64,000 nucleotides of DNA from Limonium bicolor. Taxonomy: Eukaryota; Streptophyta; Magnoliopsida; Caryophyllales; Plumbaginaceae. The DNA lies in NCBI GenBank assembly GCA_023374045.1, contig CM041782.1, positions 253,975,810 to 254,039,809 on the forward strand. The letters run 5' to 3'. Below the pieces are notes generated by a model. It was not told the origin of the DNA. It ran no database searches and worked only from the letters and a program-made list of their open reading frames with translations. Every line of letters begins with the position of its first letter. The first letter of the stretch is position 1. The translations under genes and the position numbers were made by a program. Positions 44,351-62,850 of the stretch are shown one piece after another.

Positions 44351-45829
44351 ACTCGCTCCATTCGCTACTCGCTTCTTCTAGCTTGGTTGACGAGGTGCGA
44401 GACGCCCAGTTGAGCGACCCTTACCTAACCGAAATCAGACAAAAGATCAAGAATGGTAAATTTGAGAAGAAGAAGTGTGACTTCAAATTACATGAAGATG
44501 GTTTGATTCGGTTGAATGGCAGGCTATACATCCCCCAAAGCAATGCTGAGCTAAGGGATCACATCCTGCGAGAGTCACACAGTTCCACATTATTAGTCCA
44601 TCCAGGAGCCTCCAAAATGTACAAAGACATGAAGAGGTACTTCTGGTGGTCTGGAATGAAATCAGATGTGACAGAATTTGTATTGAGATGCTTAACATGC
44701 CAAAAGGTGAAATTCGAACACCGTAGACCGGGCGAAATGGTACAATCGATGCCAGTTCTGGAGTGGAAGTTTCACGATATCTCCATGGATTTTGTTGTTG
44801 GACTCCCGCCTGCCAGGGGAGGACTCAACATGATCTGGGTTGTAGTCGATCACCTTACCAAGGTTGCCAGATTCATACCGATGAAGGACACCTGGAAGGT
44901 AGTGAAGCTTGCAGAGCTATTCGACAGGGAGATTATCAGACATCACGGAGTCCCGAAAAAAAGTAGTATCTGACTGCAACACCAGATTTCTTTTGAGATA
45001 CTGGAGAGCCACACGGGAAGCGCTGGGTACAGAATTGAAGTTGAGTACCGCCTTCCATCCTCAGACCGACGGTCAGATAGAAAGGACCATCCAGACACTG
45101 GAGGACATGCTTAGGGCATGTGCCTTAGACTTTCAGGGGAGTTGGTTAGACAAGCTTCATCTTATCGAATTTTCATACAATAATAGATACCATGCCTCGA
45201 TTAAGATGTCGCCATTCCAAGCTCTATACGGTAGACCTTGCCGCACACCCTTGTGTTGGGATGAGTCAAGTGAAGCGGTCATCATAGGACCGGAGTACCT
45301 TGAGCAAGTACAAGCTGAAGTCCAGCAAATTCGAGCCGATATGAAGGCAGCCCAAGATAGACAGAAATCCTATGCGGATGTGCGACGACACGACCTTGAG
45401 TTCGCCGTGGGCGACCAAGTGTTCTTGCGTGTTTCACCTATGAAGGGCGTATTCCGTTTTGGTCAGAAGGGCAAGCTAAGCCCAAAGTTTGTAGGGCCGT
45501 ACACTATCACCGAAAGAGTTGGAGTCGTAGCCTACAGGTTAGCATTACCAGAGGACTTGGGACATGTCCATGATGTATTTCACGTGTCACAACTCAAGAA
45601 GTATATTGCTGATCCTTCTCATGTGCTAGAGCCTGAGAGACTATCCATTGAGCCGACAATGAGATATGTTGAAACCCCGGTGAGAATCCTTGATAGGAAG
45701 ACCAGAGACACTCGCCATAAGTCTATACGAATGGTGAAGGTCCTATGGTCAAACCATGAAGTCGAAGAAACGACATGGGAGTTGGAAGATGCAATGAAGG
45801 CAAAGTACCCACAATTGTTCATAGACTAG
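44351..45829 (+). pseudogene. Element B integrase plus chromodomain, one frameshift
   Basis: Zinc-binding region ([23 protein letters not shown]), first core Asp in SMDFVVGLPP (44788-44790), then a run of seven A (44955-44961) that shifts the frame just before the second-Asp segment, and third core Glu in HPQTDGQIERT (45080-45082). The GPY-like tail and chromodomain (VKVLWSNHEVEETTWELED) close at a stop at 45827-45829. This is the best-preserved part of the element. Confidence 0.93.
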
Positions 45830-45851
45830 GTAGTCTAGTATTTAGTAATAC

Positions 45852-45886
45852 GGGTACGGGGCGTACCCCTTTTAAGGGGGGTAGAG
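45852..45886 (+). promoter_or_regulatory. GC hairpin plus second polypurine tract, element B
   Basis: CGGGTACGGGGCGTACCCC (inverted arms GGGTAC / GTACCC) followed by TTTTAAGGGGGGTAGAG. It is about 390 bp upstream of the true tract and conserved in A and C. Confidence 0.55.
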
Positions 45887-45899
45887 CCTATTTGCTTTT

Positions 45900-46172
45900 G
45901 CATTGCTTCGGGGTCAGCATTGCATAGTGTGTAGGTATTGTAATAGGCTTTGTATGGCACATGTAGTGCAAGTGAATTTGGTATGCGTATGTATGTATGT
46001 GTAATGTGCGGTGCATGGATGTGTATGTGTAATGTGTAATGTGAATTGCAGTGGTGTATTGTGTAATGTGAATGTGATGGTATGTATGGAAATGATGTAT
46101 GATGTATGTGAATTCGTATTGTGCATGAATTGTGTATGTTTGCAATGCGGAAGAAGTAAACACCTCATAGGT
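45900..46172 (+). repeat. TG-rich low-complexity stretch between the two polypurine tracts
   Basis: Irregular GTATGTATGTGTAATGTG-type repeats. Open frames on both strands here (45888-46208) are products of low complexity, not genes. Confidence 0.75.
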
Positions 46173-46260
46173 GGTGGTAAGACACATTATGGCAATTGGT
46201 TTGCCTAATGAGTAGAAGCATTAAACTATTAACCTTGAGCAACTTTGAGGGCAAAGTTTC

Positions 46261-46275
46261 TTAAGGGGGGTAGAT
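46261..46275 (+). promoter_or_regulatory. Element B polypurine tract
   Basis: TTAAGGGGGGTAGAT directly precedes the 3' LTR start TGAAATACCCC at 46276. Confidence 0.88.
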
Positions 46276-46601
46276 TGAAATACCCCGTAATTAAAAATAG
46301 TGATTAATTAGGCTAATAAGTTATTTAGAAGCTTAATTAAGTGTAAATAATCATGAGGGAGCAAATCCCGAAGAAAACGGATCCTTAAAACGGATTAAAA
46401 ACGCTAACGAACCTTAAAGCTTGTTTTTCGAGGAGGAAACCGGGAAAACGTGACTTTAAGCGGGTCAAATAGACTCGTAACAATTTTGGTCAACTAAATA
46501 ATCATAATAAATATTAGTGAAGCTTTAGAACCAATAAAATCAATAAAACGAGAAATTAGTAAAAAATGTCAAAAACGGGAAGTTGTGGGGTGGGGTAGAA
46601 A

Positions 46602-46610
46602 TATAAATAG
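46602..46610 (+). promoter_or_regulatory. TATA box of LTR B
   Basis: TATAAATAG lies 326 bp inside the LTR with a CT-rich leader starting about 60 bp later. This would place most of the LTR (about 3.6 kb) in the transcribed R/U5 part. The equivalent site in the 5' LTR is missing, so B could not be driven from its own 5' promoter now. Confidence 0.6.
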
Positions 46611-48165
46611 ACCAAACTTATGTGTCCACTTTTGAAAATAAAAGAGTAGAGTGTGTGTGCGGGTTGTGTGTCAGCCGGCCCCTATTCCCCTCTCTCACAC
46701 ACTCACTTATTCCCTCTTATTTACAAAACAACAAAAACAATAAAGTAAAACACTCACCTTACTTTACTCACTCACCACTCTCTCTCCTCTATTCATTCTC
46801 TTCTTTCACGTACAGACCCCCACCCCTTTCCTCTCTATTTCTCTTCTTCTCCAACCGGCAGCCATGGAAGTTTGAAGAAAACCACAAAAACTCCATCTTC
46901 TCTCCTCTTGTTACCCTCTTGAACATTCTCCAAAAATTACAAAACTTGTATCATTGGAATCCTCTCATCAAGGAGAGTATTTCCCTCCTTTCAAAATTCG
47001 AAAACAACAACTTTCATCTCCATGGGTGTGTAGCATTTGGAGCTTTAAGACCACCATTGGAACCACCTCCTTCTCCTTGTTCATTTGAGGTAAAAATCTT
47101 CTTGAAACCTCACTGTTTTCTAGCCTTATGGGCAAAACAAAATCTAGCTAAAACCTTGTTTGGTTTCCTTGTACCCTAGCCGATTTTGGCTTCCTTGGAG
47201 AGTGGGAAAGATTGTTCTTGAGCCATTCCAAACTTACCTACTCCCTTGCAAGGTAATGAAATTTCTAAACCCTAAAACTTGCATTAAAACTTAAATGATG
47301 GTTAGGGTTAGTTAGTGTATTAAAATGGTGTGTGTATATGTGGGCTGTAGTGTTAGAACTTGATTCACAAACCGGTGGGAAGAGAGAGAGAAGAGAGAGA
47401 GAAGGAAGAAGGAAGAAGGAGAAGGAAAACTAGAAGACGAACAAGGTAATTGTGCTCACTTGTGTAGTCTTGTATATACATATATGTAACAGATTTTAGA
47501 AGTTGTAAATGAGTATTGTAAAATGGTAGTGTAGTAGTAGTGCAATGAGTAAGAGAATACAAGTGTTTTAAACCTTTAAAAGACATGTAAAACTTATTGA
47601 AACATAGTTGGGATTGGGATGTTGAGTGCAGGAATTTTAAGAGTATTTGTGTATGAGAGTTTGAATATTGATGATTGATGAAAACAGATGAGATGGATAA
47701 AAATGTGAGTGAAAATGATGTGGTGAGAGTGTATAAATATAGGGGAGACTATGGTGAAATTTAGCTAGGAATAGAACACTTAATGAGCTAGAAACTAGGT
47801 TGGAAATTTATGTTGTTGTAACAGATTTTAATTGAGTTAGTTAAGTGGGTAAGTTAGGAGAGGTGTGTATTGCATTAGAAGTCTTAGGAATGACATTAGA
47901 AGAGGGACTATAGATGGATAGAGAGAGAGTAGAGTAAAAATCTGTAGCAATTGCAACTACGGAAGATTTAGTGTAAGTGCTGAAATGGGACTTAGGAAAA
48001 TGAGTGTGTAAATTAGTACAAAAGTATGTAAAGAGTTAATGAATGAACTAAGGTGTATTAGTAGGTTTAATTAATGTTAAAACATGTGGGATGAAGTGTA
48101 GGATCAATGGGGAAGTAATGGGTGAGAAGAGGAACTGAAAACAAATTTTAAAACTAAAATACTGG

Positions 48166-48566
48166 GCCGGACCGACCTTGGGACCGGACTTGCAAGGTCG
48201 GTCGAGCCCAGATTTACAAAGGACGGAAAGCTTCTGGAATGGACCGACCTTGGGGACCGGACTTGCAAGGTCGGTCGGCCAGAAAATTCCCGTCTTAAAA
48301 CCTTTTGGAATGGACCGACCTTGGGGACCGGACTTGCAAGGTCGGTCGGCCTAAAATTCGCCTGTAATGTGACTTACTGGAATGGACCGACCTTGGGACC
48401 GGACATGCAAGGTCGGTTGACTCCAGAATTTTGAAACCAAAACTCACTGGAATGGACCGACCTTGGGACCGGACTTGGCAAGGTCGGTCAGCCCTGTAAT
48501 TTTCCAGCGTAGTACCTTACTGACTTCGACCGACCTTGGGTCCGACCCTGGGTAAGGTCGGTCGAG
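48166..48566. repeat. Inverted-repeat array in 3' LTR B, six units
   Basis: Units start near 48170, 48241, 48313, 48384, 48452 and 48528 (period about 70 bp). Arms are GACCGACCTTG and CAAGGTCGGTC around GGACCGGACTTG. The last unit has a variant middle (GGTCCGACCCTGGG). It is GC-rich within an AT-rich LTR. Confidence 0.88.
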
Positions 48567-49387
48567 TCATACAAAAAAAAAATTAATTTAAAATTTAAAA
48601 ATTTAAATTAAATAATAATAATATATATATATGTATACCCCACATATATATGTGTACATATATGTAAGTATACCAATGTTAAGTAAGGAAATAAACTTAG
48701 AGTAAAGAAGAGTACGTAAGTAATGTGTAAGTGTAAGAATGGAAAGGACTTAGTAAGTATGACTTAGGAGACGTAGGAGTAATCGAATTAAGTTAACGAT
48801 AGTTTGATTAATCACTCGATTGTATCTTATCATAGGATTTGATTTGTGAGCACCGAAGGAAAAGTTGGAATACAAGTACCACGGTGAACGGTATGAATTC
48901 CTCATGCCCCGTATGCTATCTTGGTTACTCTGATTTGTGTGTTGTGTGCTAATTGGTCACCAAATAAGATAAATGCACGAATCGGAGTTATTATGCATAC
49001 TTGTGAATATGTAGTGTTGTATGTTGTGAATATTTCTTTAAATCTTAGTTTGTATAATTCATGAAATGTATGGATGATAATGAATGTGTGTATGTATGAT
49101 ATATTGCATTGTGACCGAACGTGTTTGAGATTGGACTTCTAACTGATTCCTAACAAGCTAACCAATCTAACTTAAATTGGTAATTAAATTGGAATGAGTA
49201 GAAGTCCAATATAGTTTCGGCCACGCGTGAGGATGCGGAGACACAAGAGGTTGCATCCAAGTCCTGACTCTTAAATTGGTTCACGGCCCAAATCCCTTAA
49301 ATGGGTAGCATCCCGGATTGGTGAGTCAAGTAAATCTCGGTGGTGGGACGGTGTAGTCCCCGGGCCGGAGGTCATACCGACTTAACA

Positions 49388-49455
49388 TGAGTATGAGTAA
49401 GTAAGTAAGAATGAGTAAGTAAGTAAATGTAAGTAAGTAAGTAAAGTAAGAGTAA
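49388..49455 (+). repeat. (GTAA)n-rich microsatellite in LTR B
   Basis: Repeated GTAAGTAAGTAA words, also in the 5' LTR near 38887-38955. On the sense strand this is a run of consensus-like 5' splice sites (GTAAGT). Confidence 0.8.
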
Positions 49456-50229
49456 GAGTGTGAAATGAGTAAAAGAGTAAATAGCATTCCGATTAACCCG
49501 GATGCGTAATTTGGCTAACGCGGTGAAGGTAAGTAAGTGTGTGCTGTTATATTGCCATGTTGGATTGTTTATTGTATTGTATATGCATGTATGTTGGATG
49601 CAAAGCATGTATGTATGTTAAAAATGAACCACATGCCTATTGACCTTAATTAGTCGGCGTGCCCTAGCTAGCACGCGGTATATGCGGAGTTCATGCGCAG
49701 CTTTTGCTGAGCCCCTTGGGGCGCGATGTTTTTACTACACGCAGGTACAAGAGAAGGGTGAAGACTGTGAAGAGATGTAGCTTTGTTACCTTTTGTCTGT
49801 AAAAATGAATTGTGAATGGTGTACTAAGTAGTACTATGGCTGTAGGTTTTTGTTAGCCGGTGTACCATGGGGTACACCCTTTTGGATAGTGGAGTAAAGT
49901 ATGGGATGTGGGTATAGATGAGTAGCCTGTAGAAAACTCATTCTTTTGGTAAACTGGAAAATTGATGTAATTGATGTACTTTGGCGCTCGGTAATCCACT
50001 AATGTAAGTATTCGGTATTTGGTATTTCGGTAAGAAATGTAGTAGCTCGGTATATACTATGATCATCAGACCGTCACTGTAAGGTAAGTAAGGTAAAGCC
50101 TAGCTAGCCGTATGGGCGGTTAGGGGCGTTGTACCACCCGCCGTAGTAGTGTAGTATTTCCGCGAAAGGAGATAGGATTAACAGGACGATTGGACGGTAA
50201 GAATAGGATTAACGGTTAGGGGTGTTACA

Positions 50230-50863
50230 TGTAAGAAAGAATATAACATATGTCATCAAACAATAGATTTTCATGCACTTAGGCAAATTCAAATGAAGAA
50301 TTTTTTTAAAACAACATAAAATGTAGAAAAAATGATGGATGCTTATAAGCTAAGAGAAAAGGCGAGCATAATAAGCACACAAGAAAGAATGTTGTGTTAC
50401 TTCCTTGTCAAATGAGATATTCATTGAAGACCCGAACTGAGATATTCCTTCAACTGAGGCATTCAAAATGTTTGGGCTAACAGGGGTACAAATTGAATGT
50501 GACACCAAGTACCAAGTACTTCAATTAGTCTTTCATCAATGTGAATGCTAAAAGAAAATAGAGCTTGAACATAGAAGTCAAGCTTATATTTAAGATCACT
50601 CACCCTTAGAGTATATATGGCTAGCCAATGACTCATAATTGTCAGTATCATGTTCCCAATAGGTGTAGTTTAAATTTGTCAGTGGAGCAATGGTCGTAGA
50701 AGTAATCTTGGTTGCTAAGCAAGAGGATTTACGTGGTTCTGTCACATAAATAACCAACTCCATGCAGAGTGCAATAGTTATCATTACTATAACAAGTTTT
50801 TATGTGTGAACTGAAATATTTTCAAAATATTTAAAGCTACCTATAGGAAAAAGACAACGGACT
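50230..50863. other. Unidentified sequence flanking element B
   Basis: No LTR end, domain or RNA gene recognised. Short frames on the minus strand (50463-50784) look random. This is likely the older DNA into which B inserted; its first five bases TGTAA would be the expected target duplication, but the partner is lost on the left. Confidence 0.4.
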
Positions 50864-51384
50864 TATAACACCTCATAGTGCAATTGTCAAACAACATAGC
50901 CTTTAAGTCATTCGGGCTTGAAAAAATAGCCACTTTAAGCCCTTTGTCCTCACTTGGGCCTAAAAGTGCAAGGTTTCTTGTTGTTCTTGTCATATCATAT
51001 GTATTCTTATAAACCACCCACATTAGTACTCATACCGTAATGTGGGATGGAGGTATCACATACTCCTCCACTTAAAGAGAACGACATCTTTGTCACAAGA
51101 CTAATGTTTAAGTTCCATAGATCTCCTCGACATGTGTTGGGTAATCCATCCCCAAAATTGTCCAAGTTAACTTTGATATCATTGTAACACCCCCATATGT
51201 GTTGTAACTATCTAACATCCTAGCTCCTAAGCCATTCGGGGCTTGAAAAACTATCCATTTTAGGCCCCTTTGTCCTTACGTGGGACTAAGAAGCAGAAGG
51301 TCTTGTTGTTGTAGTCAATCCATATGTATCCTTATAAACTAATCACACTATTACTCATTTCTCGATGTGGGAGGGGGTATCATA
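50864..51384 (-). mobile_element. Second TRIM-like element, diverged (521 bp)
   Basis: Two diverged direct repeats (50864-51060 and 51183-51384) share CATTCGGG(G)CTTGAAAAA, a CCATTTTAGGCCC/CCACTTTAAGCCC block, CTTGTTGTTCTTGTC-like words, CATATGTATTCTTATAAAC and GATGTGGGA...GGTATCA. The right repeat starts TGTAACACCCC; in the left repeat TG has become TA. On the minus strand the core starts TGATATCAAAG, a decayed initiator-Met primer site, and ends with purine-rich AAGTGGAGGAGTA. Flanking pentamers GGACT and TGACT match at four of five. It is older than the TRIM at 3608. Confidence 0.7.
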
Positions 51385-52328
51385 TGACTATATGGCCGGA
51401 TAGGTACTCTAGAGTCATTGGGTGACATTATCCTCATACAATTGAGAGCGAAGGGTTGACATCATCAGGGTGATGCATGGATGAATCCTGTGACAATTAC
51501 AAAAGGAAGGTTGTCATTGTGCATGCCTACTTCTAACGACTTGTCGTGCATTAGACTTTAGAAAACCGTTGTCATGACTCATGCCTAGGCCTAGCAGGCG
51601 ACGGGGTCATATAGTGTCAAGATCCTAAGAAATATTAGGGACATGGCTGGCAAGTACTCGTAGTTTGCTTGGTTGATCGGGCCATGAGACCCAGGGGAAA
51701 GTAGTCATGACTACATTTTTGTAGTTACATCTTGAGTTCGTCTGGCCAGGGATAAAGGGGCTAAAATTGGTATGACAACAATTAGTAGGTGGAACACAAA
51801 TGGGATTGAATTTTGGCCGAGTAAATTATTGATGTTGCTTGTGATGAGTGGTCAAGACCAAGGCTTGCGCAATTTTTTACTTTAGAATGAGGAGCCATGT
51901 CAAGGAAGATAAAGCACAATTAGTTTCATATTGAGAACGCGCAACGTGTACTTTGAATATACTATGCCAAAAAGTCCCATTTGGAAAATCCCTTTCTTTA
52001 GCTATGGATCTTCTTTGTAAGGGTAGCAGAATGTAGGTGGCTAATAGGAAGGATACTACCTTATGGAATATTCCCTAGGTGCCACTACCTTTTTCAAGAT
52101 AATCTCTACTAAACCATCTATATGTAGTAGTTTTTCTCTAGTCTCATAATTCTTTCTGTCAACTAGACATGGGACATTGCTAATCTGAACAAGTTTATGC
52201 TCCTCGTGGATGCTGATATCATTTCATCATTGCCCATCAGTAGTTCTGCTCAGGATCAGTGGGTCTGGCACTATGAGAAAGACATAGTCTTTATAGTCAA
52301 ATCAACCTACTCTCTTATGCAAAGTGGG
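51385..52328 (+). pseudogene. LINE (non-LTR retrotransposon) relic, cut by LTR E
   Basis: From about 52150 an open stretch reads W-D-I-A-N-L-N-K-F, then DADIISSLPIS, then QDQWVWHYEKD and FIVKSTYSLM. This pattern (LP-S ... D-W-W-x-Y ... G-F-VKS-Y) is the segment between RT and the zinc-binding region in plant LINE ORF2. It stops dead at 52328 where an LTR starts. Upstream to 51385 the sequence is probably more of the same relic, but I cannot align it. Confidence 0.55.
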
Positions 52329-55300
52329 TGAAATACCCCAAACATTCATTACCTTAATTAATAAGGAATTTATTTAAATAAAAGGGAATATTAATAATTA
52401 ATCATCTAATGAGCAATATTCATTATGAATATTATTATACAAATGTATAGCCCAAATTGGACACCAAACTATACATAAAATCTCTAACCAAAGATAACAT
52501 TATTATACAAATGTATAGTCCAAATTGAACACCAGTCTTTACATAAAATCTCTAATCAAAGAGAGAACATTATTAAGGAGAAATCAACTCCTAAAATTAA
52601 TACTACATGTAACATATTAATACATGTGTTAATATCACAAATAGAGTGATAAGATTATATAAAATATTTTATATAGTTAAATAAATTATAAATGCAACAA
52701 CCACTTATATATACACTTTAAAACAAGAAATAACACATGTTACCACTTAACACATAAAAAAGTCCATAATACACTCATTAATTTCACACATCAAGGTATA
52801 AAAAATCAAAAATCATCCCTCCCCGTTATATTACACTGGAACAGCTTTAGAAGAAAAGAGAGGAAAGATTGAAAATAAAAAATGGGCAAAAGTGAATAAG
52901 TACACTTAGTAACATAAAATAAGGACAACTTGTACTAATAACCCACCTTCCTCTCATCCTTCCTTTACAAATTCGGCTGGCACTCCTTCCATCCTTCCCA
53001 TTGCTAGGCTGCATATCTAGGAAAAAGGGAACCAAAAAGCATGATTAGGAATAAACAAAGCAAACAAGTACAACCAAGTACAATAGCCTTACTTTTCTAT
53101 CTAATACCCATTCCTTCCCCATTTCTTCTCTTATTTTGGCTGACCATCCTTCCTCCTTTCCTTGCACAACATCATCAACCCTCTATTCCCTCATCTCTTC
53201 ATCTTCAAGCTCTAGCCAATAGCTCCCAAGCTAGCCATTAATGGTGAAAGGACAAAACAAGAACACTCCCCTAAGAGCTTCAAAAGAGGTAAAAACCGTG
53301 ACTTTCCGTGGCTGATTCAAGTTGTTTCTTTCCCTTATTTTTTGGCATAAACTGAACCTATACTTCCTCATAAAGAGGGCCAAAAATACTGGCTTGAAAC
53401 CTCTTCAAAAATCTCAAGGTAAAGACATTCTTTTAATGTTGAAAATTCAAACCTCAAAGCTCCTTAAATTAACTACTAGACAAATGATTAACTTAAAGTT
53501 TTTCCTTGCTAATATGGTGGCCGAATGGGGTCTTGGTTACTCCTAAAGGTCCGTGACAATGGAGCATCCTTCAAAGGGGAAAATCATGTCTTGAGAGGTA
53601 ATATGCTTAATCAAACTCTTAAGAACTATATTCATGTTTTAAGCTAGATTTCATTTTCAAAATCCTGATCTAAGGCCTTATTAAAATGTGTCGAGAGAGT
53701 GGTGAAGATGGTATGGATTCCTTGTGATTATAACAATGTAAGTGTGCTTAAACACTTTTAAATGCTTTAAGGTTGCTTATGTTATAAAACTACATAGGGC
53801 CGAAAATGTATATATGAGTGTGGGTTAATTGAACCCTAAAAATGTGTATTAAATTATGGTTAAGTGTTTGGTTAGTGAACTTAAGTGTAAATGACTTATT
53901 AAACTCAAGTTTATAAGTTAAAAATGAATTAAAGAAGTTGGATGTAAAATTTGTAGCAAGCCGTGGATAATATATGTGTTTGAGACATTTTAATGTCATT
54001 TTATGATTAAATTTGTATTATGTTCACAGCCATGTGTTTAGGCCATTTTATTATGGTTATTTATAGCTTTAAATATTAATTATTAAGTTTTTTTGGTGAT
54101 AAAATAAATTATATAAACTTCTGTTGCAAAACCGTAATTTTAGTGGAAATAATCACTTGGGAACATTTTAGATAAATATTGATGAATTTAGGAGTTACAT
54201 AAATTAAGTATAAGGTCACAATGTGATTTAAATGAATTTTAAACCTTATAAGTGTTTAAATAAAAAAAAAGACTTAGTAATGGGGTCAAAATGTAATTAA
54301 ATAAAGTAGGGTGCCAAACATTCAATTAATTCCGTAAGGGGCTGTTTGGGAATTGTAGAAACATAAAATATGAATTTTATAAAGTTAAAGTATTTAAATG
54401 TTAAACTAGTGAAATGTGGCCAAATCGTAAATTATGTAACTATGGGTCAAAGGGATATTTTGGGTGGTCAGCCTTGACCACATGTGAGGTTTGACCAAAT
54501 TAGAATAATAAATTAATTGATTTGGTAATTTAATAAAGTATTAAGTTAAAAATGAAATCTATAAAACTATTTGGGGTGTTTGTGTAATTTCTAAAATTTA
54601 AGGGCTTAAATGAAATTAATATGACTATTAGGGGTCTTTTCGTAAATTGGGTGAATTTCTTTGGGTTGATTTTGTGATTTAATAAATTAAGGAATGTAAC
54701 AGATAGTTTTAAGATTAAATTATAAAATTTATAAAACTTATGGGGTTATATTGTAATTGCCGAAAGTATGGGTTGAAAAATGAGATTAATTGAAATTAAT
54801 GGGTTGTAAGAGATTTTGGGAAAATTTGGGGTTGAATTTATGATTTAAATAATTGATATGTATAATATAAAGTTTTAAGTATTAAATTGTAAGGTTATAA
54901 AATAAAGAGGGGCATATGTAATTAAGAGAAAGTAGTGGGTGAAGAGAGAAATCTGGAAAAAAATTAAGGTGTTATTCGGATGAATATATATATATATATT
55001 ATAATGTTTGGAAACTATGGGTATAGATTAAATAAGGTTCGAGATGTAACAATTAAAATGTTTGGGTTAATTTTGTAAATATTCAAAAATGAATTGGAAA
55101 AGATTTGTAATTTCCGAAATAAGGCTAGGCCGGTTTGGAATTTTCGAAACTATAGGCTGATATAATATAATGTCTAAAATGTTATGATGAGACATTATAT
55201 TAAAGTACAAGGGGATATGTTATAAAGGAATTAATATGGTATAAGTACATCTTATAAAAATCACATAAAATAATGGGTTAAATTGGAAATTTGGGAAGTA

Positions 55301-56971
55301 TAATATATGGTTAGAAACCTTATGATATAAGGAACATGATAATGTATAAAACACATTGTACAATATCTAGATAAATTCTTAAATAGAGTTTTGTGAATAA
55401 AGGACACAGATAAATAAATGTATACTCCACATGAAATAATGAATTAATTCAATATAAGAAAACCTTATAATTCACATGATATGAATTTATAATATAAGGT
55501 GAAAATGTAATATGATTGATTAATCATAAAGATTAATGTGGAAAGAATTATGGGTTGGAAATATAATTATAGGTGCTATAATATGATGTAGTATGAATTA
55601 ATAAATAAATATTGAATATAATGAAACATTGACTTGAAACATTGACCAAGTAAAACTAGATTGACCAAACCAACACAAATTGACCAAGTGGTTCAGTTGA
55701 CCGATACATAAAATAATATGTAATTAAAAGTTGGAATATAAATTGGTCAAATAAAGTATAGCAATATATATATTATATAGATATAAATATATATATGTAT
55801 ATATATCGGTACATATATATGTGGTATACGAAAATAAAAAAGCTGAAATATAACTTGGTCACAAAAGTATAGTAATAAACTATATATACATATATCAATA
55901 TATGTGTGTGTGTGCAAACATACCAATGAAAATAACCTTGACAGATAGCATGGGTTATTAGGAATTTTTAATTCCTAAGTAATGAATATTATTACGCTAT
56001 GAAATATTATACTCTTACAACTATAGAGTATATTAAATTAAATCCCGAGACTTAATCCAAACCCGAACCAAGCAATAACCGGTTAAGGGGTTTACTACTG
56101 AGTAAAGGTTAGAACTCATTTTGGGATGATTAAATAGACTCGAAACATGGATATTGATATTAGAGTTATACATTCTAGAGATACGAGCTTCGAAAGTGAT
56201 AGAGGATAAGCGTGAACGTCACGCTAGCATTTTTCAACAGTGAACGGTATGTGAATGTATGGTCTGAACGTCCTAAGGGTTTCCTTGGGTTCAGACGTAT
56301 TGTGTGCTTGCATGTTAAGAATAATAATGTTATGCATGTACTTGTATGTGTTTATGTATTTCGACGACGTCAAAGCATTTATTAATTGTGGGCGTACGTC
56401 GATCAGACAAGTGATACCGATTATCACCTAACTTGTGTATGAATGATTAGGAGGGACTCCGAGTACTAACTGGTGAGTGTAAACTACTCCTAAAACACTA
56501 AGTGAGATACTTAGTTTAGAGACCTGGTATTAACCGTCTCTAGAGCGATGACACGAACTGTAACATCACTTAGCAGACTTCTAGGTATATGTGTATGACC
56601 CGATGGGCATCTAATGAATGTGTTTCTCCAATAACGAGATCAAAATCTCTAGGAGATTAATTAGAATGATCAAACAATGAGAGTGTTATGATTAATGAAT
56701 AAGTGTGTTTAGTAAATCCTGGGCTGCATATGTTTCAGCAGGTTGCGCAGAGTGATCACTAGAAAGGAACTCCGATGAAGTAACTTTTGATTTGTTAATC
56801 TAACGAGCCGGATACTGTTGTTAGTTTGCTACCGTTGGCACCATGACTTCGGCCACATGGACGTCTATCACTGTAGACAAGCAAGACCATCTACCCACTG
56901 GTAGTATGGCACAGGACTACTATCCAACTATGAAAGTGTGAGGTTAAACGGGAAATTGTCCTTAACATGAC
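52329..56971 (+). repeat. LTR E, plus strand, 3' end lost
   Basis: Starts TGAAATACCCCAAAC at 52329 inside the LINE relic (expected target duplication GTGGG at 52324-52328). The central AT-rich part (54250-55200) has degenerate repeats around AAATTTGGGGTTGA / GTAATTGCCGAAA, the mirror of those in LTR C. A CAGTGAACGGTATGTGAATG motif near 56240 corresponds to one in all LTRs here (compare 38378 and 18490). It ends without the TGTTACA terminus where LTR F begins. No internal region follows. Confidence 0.7.
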
Positions 56972-62828
<5,857 letters not shown>

Positions 62829-62850
62829 ACTAGTTTCATACACTTATTCA

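Larger units (their letters stand above)
32520..50229 (+). mobile_element. Tekay-type Ty3/gypsy element B (plus strand), with AlkB
   Basis: Order: 5' LTR (32520-39708, first 420 bp missing because of A, and interrupted by a Tat-type insertion), primer site, gag with two introns, AlkB splice cassette, protease, RT, RNase H, integrase, chromodomain, two polypurine tracts, 3' LTR 46276-50229. It is older than A and the Tat insertion, which both sit in its 5' LTR. Multiple stops and frameshifts. Confidence 0.93.
46276..50229 (+). repeat. Element B 3' LTR (3954 bp), complete
   Basis: TGAAATACCCCG to GGGGTGTTACA. It has a TATA box at 46602-46610, a CT-rich leader after it, the six-unit hairpin array at 48166-48566, a (GTAA)n stretch at 49388-49455 and an AT-rich (TA)n patch near 48620. 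The 185-codon frame at 46622-47179 covers the leader; its counterpart in the 5' LTR is interrupted, so I do not call it a gene. Confidence 0.93.

Noticed and set aside
46622..47179. 185-codon frame in 3' LTR B
   Set aside because: It is the CT-rich leader of the LTR; the copy in the 5' LTR (32525-32973) is not open over the same length and no domain is recognisable.
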